DNA from: Styela clava
Lineage: Eukaryota; Chordata; Ascidiacea; Stolidobranchia; Styelidae
Length of the DNA: 64,000 nucleotides
Direction: 5' to 3'
Assembly: GCF_964204865.1 (NCBI RefSeq)
Contig: NC_135251.1
Span: 17,794,001 to 17,858,000 of the forward strand
Shown: piece after piece, positions 23,572 to 32,553 of the stretch
Layout of the letters: each line of letters opens with the position of its first letter
Position numbering within the stretch: position 1 is the stretch's first letter
Notes under the pieces: model-generated
The model's database searches: none
What the model was told of the DNA's origin: nothing
What the model saw: only the letters and a program-made list of their open reading frames with translations
Position numbers and translations under genes: made by a program

Positions 23572-26447
23572 GATGAGTTTAGTCCTTGTTGCATATCATG
23601 TTCAGTCCAACCATGTTGGACATAATAGCAAGGAGCTGTTTTAGTTTGGGTAAGTGGCAAGTTCCAATGCGTCCTATTCTGCCAATGAGTTTTATCTCGG
23701 CTTTTGGGTCTAAATCCGAAGTATAGCTCACACAGATTTGCCCTTTTTTCTAATGTTGGGGACCCTTGAGATATGAGGTATTTGTTTAGGTCATCAATGT
23801 CGCGCAATGGAAGTGCTAAAGGATTATTGCCGCCTAGGAAATCGGACCATTTTTCCTTGCATTCTCGTCGCAAATTGTCTGGCAGTTTTCTTGTTCGCGG
23901 CTTGATTACCCAACTTCCCTGTTCATCCTTTCCCAGGACCTTATCCGTGACCCACAATATAGCTTTAACCAGACACGAGCTTGAAATGTGACCAGGACTT
24001 TTACACAAGTAGCAGACTGATAAAGATTGACCATTTTCAGGTGAAATGTACAGTCCTAATGGTTCAAAGATGTTGGACTGACTCAAGAAATTGTATGGCT
24101 CACCTTGTGTTTCCGCTATTCTTGCGGCTTCGCCTATGCTACTTGGAGTTGTTTCTTGTTGGGTTAACTGCTGGCGTTGAGGAGAAATTTGTTGCTCTGA
24201 TGTCTCTTCGCGAGGTGGCGTGTTTCGTGGATTCCCGTAACGCTCTTTTCGCTTCCACGGCTTGGCTTTTTCTTTCGCTTTTCTTGGTAGAGTGGCTCTC
24301 TCACGTAGATTAGGTGCTTCATTGCTCCTTGTCGTTTGGCCACCCGAAACACCTGGAGGGTTCATCATTCTATTACTTAATAATTGATTACTTTGGACAT
24401 CAGTGGGGAACTCTTTAGTAGACCCAACGTATGCGTGCAAAAGCCTTTTGTTACCTTCTTCATAGGGTGTTTGGCGCAATGTTTTTTCCATCGCCGGCTG
24501 GATATTATATACGTTTACCGGAGGTGGTGTATATGTTTGTTGTAGTGCTGGCATCGAAGTTACTGGATACGAAGAGGTTCTGGAATACCGATCCATCTTA
24601 TTTGTTACTCTTACGGTTTGGTCATCTAATAGTTCAGAGTTCCAGAATTTTTGTAGATCTGTCGCCACATTTCTCCAGGTGAAGTGTTCTCGTCCTTGTA
24701 GCAAAATTCGCAATGTTTGGGGAAGTTTTGCTCTGAGATTTCTGAACAAGCGCATGCCATCTGGATCGGCCATAATTTGTTCATCGATATCAATATCCAT
24801 TTCTCGTAATACCCCATGTATAGCGAGCATGGGCCTTTCTTTCCAACTATAATTTAAGGCAAAGTCATTTATCACCTCCTCGTTGTTAGCGATGCCTTGT
24901 GGATGAGTTACCGCCAACAATTCCATGACTGTTTTCCAATTAGGGCGAGGTACGTCAAACAAATCGGCTATTTGTTCTGCATCCTCTCGGCGGTTCGCTT
25001 CAATTAGCTTCTTTTGTATCGCGTTGGCCAGTATTCTGTCCCTTATTGTGTCGCCTGGACCATGTTCGATAAATGTCATCGCGTCTTCTAGCCACTTCAA
25101 TAGATTTAATCTCCCAGGATTCTTCATGATAGCCATCATTTCGTCCACGTTCATGGGTTTGGAAGAAGTAGCCAAGGGTTGGTACGGTGGTTGTGTAATT
25201 TTGACGAAATTCGGCTGCGATGGTCTTTGAGCATACCGTTCTTCTTCTTCGGACGACGATGATGATGAAGGAGTCTCGGTATTACTTGATAAGTCCAAAT
25301 TCGGGTCCGCTTGCAAGGATCGCTGAAACTCTGGGTCTTGTTGCAAGAACTGTCCATTGGCAAGGGATATCACGTCAAATTTTGGGCCTCCTTGCAGGGA
25401 GAATTCTTGAGAAACTGGTCTTGTTTCTGACGATGGCGAACGAGACAATTCAGTTCTCGTCAGCACTCCATTTTTTAGCTGCGCCCTTCTTTGCCTTCCT
25501 CGAGTTAAGCGTACGGTGGGATATTTTTTTGGACTTGGTCCCAACCTTATGGAGCTTAGTTCTTTAGCTTTTGTATAATCGGGAGCCGGTATTACCATTT
25601 GAGGCGTTGTTATTTCTGCCTCTTGATAGGGACCTTTCCCGTCACCTCTGGCTGTTCTTGAATTCAATCCCAACCGTCTTCTATTTATTATTGCTGACCT
25701 TTCGTCTGCTGGAGTGGAGAAAACAGGAGGCGGTATAAGCTGCGCCCTTTGTGAGTACAGCATTCTAACTCCGTAGGGATCCTCGCCTGGTGTAGTTAAT
25801 AATCGTCCTTGACGTATCCTTTTATCGCTGACCACATCTACACCTTCGATTCCAATCGGGTAAGCGGCCATTTCATGTTGCAACCTGGGGTATATAGTTT
25901 CTATTTCTTGATGGTCTAGTCCTTTTTTCACAACCAACCTTGGGCCATTTGGGGTATCTGGGTGAATTGGCCAGGAATTCATCGTGGGTGTTCTGGAAAC
26001 AAGTGTGGCGGGGTATGATGGTGGTTCTGAAGACGGTGGTGCCGACGGTTCAACAGCCACTGAATATGACTTCGTGACGTCTGCTTCACTGGTAGACATT
26101 TTGTATAACTTTCCAGCATTGTATTCGTTTTTGAGTACACCTTGAAGTTCTTCCATCGTGATTTTTGCGCTGGCTTTCTTTGCTGCTTTTTCAATGGCTG
26201 CTAAATCGTTCTGGGCCATTTTTACATCTTTCGTTGCCTGTTTAAGTTCTTTTTTGGCATGGGGAAGGTCTTTTTGTATTTGAGTAAATAGTTTTTGTTT
26301 ATCAAGTATATCTTGCTTAAGCTTTTTTTCAGTGGCGCTAACCTCTTTATGTCTTTCTTGGGTATGCTTTATTAATTTCATTTTGTTATTAAGTTTAGTT
26401 TGTTCACGGGACGCCTCCCCTTTTTTTCGACTAAACCAATTGGGCAT
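23562..26447 (-). CDS. gag: Gag-like structural polyprotein, 961 aa
   Basis: Starts at a true ATG (MPNWFSRKKG). Residues 10-95 are Lys/Glu/Gln-rich and likely a coiled coil. Side by side at 134-145 are two late-budding motifs, PSAP (ESCRT-I/TSG101 type) and PPSY (PPxY, NEDD4 type). A Ser/Glu-rich linker (about 388-405) precedes a helical region at about 435-605 that sits where capsid would be, though sequence alone does not prove the fold. A basic stretch (about 715-745) leads to one CCHC zinc knuckle, C812-x2-C815-x4-H820-x4-C825, as in retroviral nucleocapsid. There is no N-terminal Gly for myristoylation. At 961 aa it is longer than most retroviral Gag proteins. The last codons carry the frameshift heptamer. 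Confidence 0.85.
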   Translation of the reverse strand: MPNWFSRKKGEASREQTKLNNKMKLIKHTQERHKEVSATEKKLKQDILDKQKLFTQIQKDLPHAKKELKQATKDVKMAQNDLAAIEKAAKKASAKITMEELQGVLKNEYNAGKLYKMSTSEADVTKSYSVAVEPSAPPSSEPPSYPATLVSRTPTMNSWPIHPDTPNGPRLVVKKGLDHQEIETIYPRLQHEMAAYPIGIEGVDVVSDKRIRQGRLLTTPGEDPYGVRMLYSQRAQLIPPPVFSTPADERSAIINRRRLGLNSRTARGDGKGPYQEAEITTPQMVIPAPDYTKAKELSSIRLGPSPKKYPTVRLTRGRQRRAQLKNGVLTRTELSRSPSSETRPVSQEFSLQGGPKFDVISLANGQFLQQDPEFQRSLQADPNLDLSSNTETPSSSSSSEEEERYAQRPSQPNFVKITQPPYQPLATSSKPMNVDEMMAIMKNPGRLNLLKWLEDAMTFIEHGPGDTIRDRILANAIQKKLIEANRREDAEQIADLFDVPRPNWKTVMELLAVTHPQGIANNEEVINDFALNYSWKERPMLAIHGVLREMDIDIDEQIMADPDGMRLFRNLRAKLPQTLRILLQGREHFTWRNVATDLQKFWNSELLDDQTVRVTNKMDRYSRTSSYPVTSMPALQQTYTPPPVNVYNIQPAMEKTLRQTPYEEGNKRLLHAYVGSTKEFPTDVQSNQLLSNRMMNPPGVSGGQTTRSNEAPNLRERATLPRKAKEKAKPWKRKERYGNPRNTPPREETSEQQISPQRQQLTQQETTPSSIGEAARIAETQGEPYNFLSQSNIFEPLGLYISPENGQSLSVCYLCKSPGHISSSCLVKAILWVTDKVLGKDEQGSWVIKPRTRKLPDNLRRECKEKWSDFLGGNNPLALPLRDIDDLNKYLISQGSPTLEKRANLCELYFGFRPKSRDKTHWQNRTHWNLPLTQTKTAPCYYVQHGWTEHDMQQGLNSSLN

Positions 26448-27618
26448 TGTTAGTCCTTAATTACTTTAAATATTTAACGTTATATTATTGTTATTGTATA
26501 CATGCAGTGCCAAATCTTCTTGGCGTTACTCTTCTCGGACTGGTTCTCTGGACTGGTATTCCGCTATTTCCGTTGTTATTGAGTGAAGTGGCTGGTTAAC
26601 TATTCGTTATTAATATAAAAATTACTTGCAATTTTACGATTCCCTTTTTATCTTGCCGCTTGTTGTAAGGGTCGTTTGTTGCCTCGTTCTCTTTCGATTG
26701 GAGTCTACCTCTCTGCTTTTTCTTTTTTCGTTTTGGTTGTACGCAATTCTTTTGCCAGTCCCGACAGGATTTTGTTTTTGCTTCTTTGGCTCGAAACGTT
26801 CCCTTCCTTGTTGTCTTCTTCGACTTGGGTCTCAGAACGACCCAAGTTTTCCTAAGCCTAGTACGTAGCCTAAATCTTAATACAACCAAATACTCCAATG
26901 TTAGTACAGTTATATAAATAAATAAAATACAATATAACCATACTAACACACATTTAACATTTTAAATACAATGAAATTATTTACTAATTTGTTTTTGCAT
27001 CATAAAAATTGTTATAAACACAATACAAATTTCTTAAAATAGCATAACACACTTAAGATAAAATTCGGAATATGATATAAGATATCTTAACATCATTATA
27101 CTGTTTTTCAAAACTATAACGTTGGGTCAAAAGCAAAGCGCCTATCAGGAATTAACCATAGACCGTCAGGCTCCCCGTAACCAATGTTAGTTTCCCACTG
27201 AACACCCTTATTACGGTGCCTTGATCCCAGATCATTAAATAATATATAAACAAAACAATATAACGTGTCAGACACCATATATCCTATTTTTTTTTTAAAG
27301 TGATGCACACATTTAATACGGTAACCTATTTCAAATTTATACTGAAAAACACTTGATCATATTTGCGAAGTATTCAAAAAAAAATACAACATGCACATTT
27401 GTAGATAGTTTCAGTATAGTTCCTTAATATTCTCAACACGGGGCATGGGGTGTCTTGTTGCATAAAAAACAACACTCGAGTTCAGTGCAGGGCTCCTATC
27501 AGGAATTTCCTTTAGACCGTCAAGGCCCCTCCCAGCATTGGCTTCCGCTATGCCCACCTAACACGGTGCGTTACTACCCGCAAACAAACATTCCCTCCCC
27601 CGGTTAAAAAATAGAAAG
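26448..27618 (-). other. Putative gag leader with a diverged direct repeat
   Basis: Lies between the primer-binding site and the Gag ATG, where a retrovirus keeps its packaging signal. Two diverged copies of a block of about 110 bp occur at about 27120-27240 and 27480-27600. They share CCTATCAGGAAT, AGACCGTCA and ACGGTGC in the same order. A lysine/arginine-rich open frame (26596-26949) is present but starts at GTG, so it is not called as a gene. Confidence 0.5.
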
Positions 27619-27636
27619 ACCGAGACGAAGCCCCCA
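27619..27636 (-). promoter_or_regulatory. tRNA primer-binding site (proline-tRNA-like)
   Basis: In transcript sense this 18-mer begins TGGGGGCTTCGTC, close to the mammalian gammaretroviral Pro site (TGGGGGCTCGTCC). The plus strand reads as a tRNA 3' end ending CCCCCA. Laid on tRNA geometry it gives CCA, a discriminator, a 7-nt acceptor strand and a T-stem with the invariant C61. It lies downstream of the promoter signals and upstream of Gag, the expected place. The exact tRNA in this species must be checked. Confidence 0.7.
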
Positions 27637-27659
27637 GTATGTTATAGAGATTTTTGGGG

Positions 27660-27971
27660 TTTAATTAAACACACCCCACAGGGGGTGGGGTACATTCAAT
27701 TTGCCCTTGATTACTCTTGGGTTCATTATCGTTGTCTAGGACAAAATAATTCCAAAAAAATATATGAGATAAACATCACACATTATTAGCAACATACAAA
27801 GACATCAATGTTCAAAAAATTCTCAACTAGTATAGTCAAATCTTATTTTAAAGTTTCGATGTCTTAACAATTTCAAAAAAACATAAGTTACACGTATCCG
27901 CCATTTTGTTTTTTCTTTGTAGCCGCCATTTTGTTTTTCCTTTGTGGCCGCCATTTTGTTTTAGATGCGAC
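27660..27971 (-). promoter_or_regulatory. Single LTR-like promoter/polyadenylation region
   Basis: In transcript order: three tandem 25-bp repeats (27971-27897), each with CCGCCATTTTG on the plus strand, matching the YY1 core CGCCATNTT; a TATA-like TATATTT (27764-27758); then ATTAAA (27665-27660), 24 nt before the primer-binding site. This layout resembles U3 enhancer, TATA, R with poly(A) signal and a short U5. I see no second copy near either element end. The start of U3 and the polypurine tract were not identified. Confidence 0.6.
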
Positions 27972-29467
27972 GATCAATAGTATTGGTTTGTATTAAGAAT
28001 TTTTAGCTGTTTCTTTTATTATTTTTTATGGGTTTTAATGTACAAATTGAAACAGCACCATTAAATAGTCACATTAAGTATGTGGTTATAACTTCCACTA
28101 TATAATTAATAAAAATAACTAAGGTTTACGACTCATCATAATATAAGTACATGAGAAGGCTTCAAGTCTTTCCTTAGGAATTTCTCTGTTACGAAGGGCA
28201 CCGGCTTATCGTATGAGTAAGTCAAACGTCCGGTTAGTTCATTAATTAAAGGTTCAAACTTACAATTTACATTCATATAATAATAAACAAGTTACATAAG
28301 TAGATAGGGTAGTATAAAATCAAATGTTGAGTATACCAACACAATAAAAATATAAACAATAATGATAATAAACTACAATTACATTTACATTATTGTCAAT
28401 GGTGAGTATAAGTCGTTACAATTATTCCTTTAAGCTTATTGTGCAATTCCACAATACATTCGTGTGGTCTATTTATTTATTATTTTATTTTTACTGACCA
28501 ACCAAACTTGGGCATCCCATATTTGAATGACGTAATACCATAAATGCGTATTACTTCCGTGGTCACTATAATACACTATGTCCATACATGATCTATGTTA
28601 TTTCCTATATTAAGTTCCGCCTGGCAAATATGCTCTAGCATAACTTTTAATATAAGTCCCACGATCATCCTTGATCTCATGATTACATGATATTACATTA
28701 ACTATTAATCAATAAAAATATACCAATAATAATAAAACACCATACGTCAGAGCCAGTTACAAAGTTAAATGGAATAAGAAAAAATAACAAACTTCAAATA
28801 TACTTGGTTATACATGAGTCATTTGCAAAGAATTTTTTAATAACTGGGAGTCATGGGAATACAAGTTACGGAAGCCATTAAACCAACGCAGCTGAATCTA
28901 TTTATAAATTTCCTATCTGGGAACTTCAGCAATGCATTAGTGATTATCCATGGGAAAACATGTTTTCTTGGGCTCTTAAGGGATTATCCAGCTTTTTACG
29001 AGATAATAACTTTGCAGCGTTGATGGAAAATATTTAATTCTCTGCCAATTCTCACGACGTGCAAAATCTATTTTCCCATAAATTTAATAACCATTTGATA
29101 AGGCAATATAAGGTTTGCAAAATATAGCATAGCACCATGTACTTTACGATCAGCCAACAATTTCCTGAAACTCAATGTGGGAAAATTTTGACAATACGTC
29201 AACTGTTTGTGATTTCCTATGTCCCATAACAATATTAATTTTTATTATGTAAGGCAATTGGAGGATTGTGCATTCCCAGACTCTGCCTAAAATTCTCATA
29301 TAATTTCGAAAATTAAAACATATCTGAATTAGGTAACTTTCCTTATTTCACATAAATTGTTTAATAAATTCCTACAATTCTTTATAGGTCTCAACAGTTC
29401 TACAGTTCTAGTAAAAAATTATACAATTAACTTCAAACATAATCTACGTTTTCAAAGTTTACCAAAG
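27972..29467 (-). other. AT-rich non-coding part of the element between env and the LTR-like promoter
   Basis: About 1.5 kb with no convincing ORF. Its position corresponds to the env 3' region and U3. It is markedly more AT-rich than the element's coding part. No clear polypurine tract was seen. Confidence 0.5.
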
Positions 29468-29773
29468 TCATTCTGAGTTTGTATCTATATAATCATTCAA
29501 TAACCGTTCTTTTAATCGAAAGATTCTGATTAATGAATTAAAGTTCGGATGAAAACTTAATAAATTTGTAACATCACCAGTGAGTCCATTTAGTTGAAGG
29601 TTGTTCATATGATATTCTTTTAATGCTTGAGTCTGGATAGAAGTTGCAGTTGAGTTCTCAACATCTTTCTGATATGTAGGCTGAGTTGTATAAGTTCCAT
29701 TTGTTTCGGTTGCTTGTTGAATATTTCCAAGTCTTTTGCTGGTTGTACACAGTAGTTGATATTCGTTTGCCAT
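29468..29773 (-). CDS. Small ORF downstream of env, 101 aa, unknown
   Basis: Starts at a true ATG, 240 nt after the env stop, in the place where retroviruses often carry accessory genes. The product (MANEYQLLCTTSKRLG...) is polar, has no membrane segment and matches no family I know. It may be a chance frame in AT-rich sequence. Confidence 0.3.
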   Translation of the reverse strand: MANEYQLLCTTSKRLGNIQQATETNGTYTTQPTYQKDVENSTATSIQTQALKEYHMNNLQLNGLTGDVTNLLSFHPNFNSLIRIFRLKERLLNDYIDTNSE

Positions 29774-30013
29774 GAATGCCCGATGTTGACTGACTTTTTC
29801 AGGCCAATATTGGTCACCTTATAACACATCTAATGGGTGTATTTTAAACTTCAATTCTCGAGGGATCAAGCATCGCTACCTTATATGGTCGCGTTGCGCA
29901 ATTTTATAAAGGTCATGACGTATTCGATTTTCATCAAGTCCAGGAAGTTTTGGGCGTCACTGGGGGTTTGCAATTTATTCCGAGAGTCTTTGACAATTTA
30001 CCTAGATTAATAT

Positions 30014-32425
30014 TTATAATATTGCTATAGCAGCCGTTTCGGCGCCGTCTTTTATCATTTTCTTTATTTCGTGGTGTTTTTGCCTGTTTTCAATATTTCG
30101 CCAACCTAATGGGCTTCCTGTCTGAAAGTAAGGCGGCAGCTGTGCTTTTACAGGGGCGCAATTTGGGTGATTCTGGATACAGCAGCACATTGTTATAAGA
30201 ATCACAACCACGATTGCAATCGGTATTAATGCTTTTAGGAAAGGCGAGAATACTCCACCAAAAATTCCACCGAAGAAATTTCCTACCGCCTCCCCCCCGG
30301 TTTTGAAAACATTACCGACTTCTCCGAGTCCTTTATTTACTAGGTTCATAGCTTCATCCACTATGTTAGTGAAATTTAAATCTAATGTCATATTAATGTG
30401 TTCGACCGATATATTTTCGAAGTCCCATTCTGACGTGTTTACTAATATTAGGGAATGGTTTAAGCCACTCACCCACAATTCATTGGCTTCGTTTAGTTCT
30501 CTGTCTGCGCCTTGCATACCACGTCTCATTTCCTCTGCTTGCCTTACATTGTTCTGAATCGTTTGGTTTGCCTCCTCCTCTACTGCTGTTAGAAGTCGGG
30601 CGTATTCTTTCAAATGCAGGATACCATCTTTTACCCGTATTAAGTACGCCTTGGTTTTGTCAAATAATGGTTTTGCCGTTGAATTTTTCAAAACGTGTAA
30701 CACTAATTGATTCACCTCTAACTCAGCTACAGACATGGCTTCGATTGTTTGGAATTCATGCAGAAACGTATCCAACTCCCGTAGTAATAATCGCTGATTC
30801 TGGTCAATTTCTCCCTGTAAGAAATTCCATTCCTGTCTTCTTAATTCGCGCTCTTTAACCATTTGAAAGATGACCTCACTTAGCCGTTGATTCTGAATAA
30901 AAGTCGATCGGGACAATTCATTTAGTCTTGACGCAACTTGTCTTAAGGCCTCTTCATTCTGGGCAAACCTCGTGTTCACCTGTCGAGTCATTTCGTCAAT
31001 TCGATCGTTAATTTCGCCAATAAGGGTTCTTGTGTTTGCATAATTTATTCCTGCAAATATCAGAGCTATTGCCTCAAATATAAAGCGTTTATTTCTCCGG
31101 GCAGGAATTCCTATTCCGGGCACACTAAGCGGATCTTGCGCGTTCCGACTTGGCCATTTGCCTCCTTTTAGCATAAGAGGTGGGGCCGGGAACTGAGTTC
31201 GGTTGCGAGCAGGGTCATACTTAGTTTCGTCCCAGAACCGCATTTTTACTTCCATACTCCCGACAGGGTATTGACATTGTTTATTCCTTTCAATTCGTCG
31301 CTTACATTCACTGTCCCAGTGCAACATGGACGGATAGGTGTCATATAACACCATAGGTCCATGTTTTTGTATCACTTCCCCATCGTGAGTCCAATTAACA
31401 ATATGAGTTGGCGCGATCCACCTAATTTTCTCATTCCATTCCGGGAAATCAAAATCACTTGGCCATATGTTAGTGGATACCGGCCAGAAGGTCTCATTCA
31501 GAACCCCTACGTATTTTGTAGTGTTTCGAATTGACACGCTGTTATGTTCATCATCGACTTCTTGTATTAAAAAATCGCCTTCTAGGGGTTCAAATATTAA
31601 ATCGTGCCCGGTAAACTGATACCGAATTCGGTTCATGTAAGGGGACAGTCCTTGTTTGTCTACGTAGTTAGTTAAAAATGTCTGAAGTATACCTTTGTCA
31701 AAATCCATTACTTCGACGCCACCTTCTGTCCCACGATATTGAATTGCTTTTGTGACTTGAGTTGTTACATCGACTGTTGCGTAAAATTGTAGCAATCGGA
31801 TCACCATAGCTTTATACGCCGTGAAGGTCGTAAGCATTAGATTGGTCATCGTTTGGACGTGTTTATTGCGCCTTTTGCTTGGTTGCGGCGCCCATTGCCA
31901 TGCAAATCGGAAATGTTGGCCTATAGGTCGCCTATACGTTTGATTTTTATAAAGAAGTGAGCGTTGTAAATCAGGCTTTATCCAGGCAATTCGCCGTTTG
32001 CACAGGCACTCCCGTTCTAGCATGATAGGACTTTCCCAATATTTTCCCTGGGGATAATTACGTTGTTGATAAGTTTTTTCTTCCGCAACCACATACCCGA
32101 AATTTGAGGAATAATAGAGAGCCGGAGTTTTATATACTTTGTCGCCGTCACTTACGTTCCAGCAGTTTTTTAAATCAATTTGTTCCCATGGAGTAGATGG
32201 ATCTGTCAGTTCCCAATGCGTGGCGTTTAATTGACTCGCCTTGATCAAGGTACCCTCGTTCAACGAGGCCACGCCCAAATTTAACTCTCCCATAACACAG
32301 AAGACTTTTTCCCTCGACAACAATACCATAGCACATAAACCCAATGCGACGCCAACCCAATTATTGTTAGTACGAGAATTAAAAACGTGCACCATTCTGG
32401 ATTCATCGGAGGATGGGCCGGCCAT
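30014..32425 (-). CDS. env: Env-like class I-type fusion glycoprotein, 803 aa
   Basis: ATG at 32425. A hydrophobic segment at about 23-36 is a late signal peptide or signal anchor. About 14 N-glycosylation sequons are spread over the ectodomain (for example N67, N301, N344, N684). A furin-type site RRNKR at 443-447 is followed directly by a hydrophobic stretch (about 448-462) placed like a fusion peptide, then a long heptad-rich helix region (about 465-560). A second helical region (about 610-650), a Gly-rich stretch (710-725), a transmembrane segment (about 731-749) followed by CCC, and a cytoplasmic tail of about 50 residues complete it. This is the layout of surface/transmembrane class I fusion proteins. 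I cannot assign it to a named virus family. The frame is intact. Confidence 0.8.
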   Translation of the reverse strand: MAGPSSDESRMVHVFNSRTNNNWVGVALGLCAMVLLSREKVFCVMGELNLGVASLNEGTLIKASQLNATHWELTDPSTPWEQIDLKNCWNVSDGDKVYKTPALYYSSNFGYVVAEEKTYQQRNYPQGKYWESPIMLERECLCKRRIAWIKPDLQRSLLYKNQTYRRPIGQHFRFAWQWAPQPSKRRNKHVQTMTNLMLTTFTAYKAMVIRLLQFYATVDVTTQVTKAIQYRGTEGGVEVMDFDKGILQTFLTNYVDKQGLSPYMNRIRYQFTGHDLIFEPLEGDFLIQEVDDEHNSVSIRNTTKYVGVLNETFWPVSTNIWPSDFDFPEWNEKIRWIAPTHIVNWTHDGEVIQKHGPMVLYDTYPSMLHWDSECKRRIERNKQCQYPVGSMEVKMRFWDETKYDPARNRTQFPAPPLMLKGGKWPSRNAQDPLSVPGIGIPARRNKRFIFEAIALIFAGINYANTRTLIGEINDRIDEMTRQVNTRFAQNEEALRQVASRLNELSRSTFIQNQRLSEVIFQMVKERELRRQEWNFLQGEIDQNQRLLLRELDTFLHEFQTIEAMSVAELEVNQLVLHVLKNSTAKPLFDKTKAYLIRVKDGILHLKEYARLLTAVEEEANQTIQNNVRQAEEMRRGMQGADRELNEANELWVSGLNHSLILVNTSEWDFENISVEHINMTLDLNFTNIVDEAMNLVNKGLGEVGNVFKTGGEAVGNFFGGIFGGVFSPFLKALIPIAIVVVILITMCCCIQNHPNCAPVKAQLPPYFQTGSPLGWRNIENRQKHHEIKKMIKDGAETAAIAIL

Positions 32426-32553
32426 ATCATTTAGTTTTTTTTTTTTAGTTTGTAACTTTTATTTAACAATAGTCTGTAAAACAAAATTCAAAAGTTCATG
32501 GTTATGTACAACACGGCATGCCTGTTTTATTATTACTTCATTTACAGTTCCAA

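Noticed and set aside
26596..26949. 117-codon basic ORF upstream of gag
   Set aside because: Its start is GTG, it lies in AT-rich leader sequence and it shows no family motif.
27586..27600. Purine run (GGGGGAGGGAA in transcript sense) as the polypurine tract
   Set aside because: It lies downstream of the primer-binding site, inside the leader, so it cannot prime plus-strand synthesis at the start of U3.
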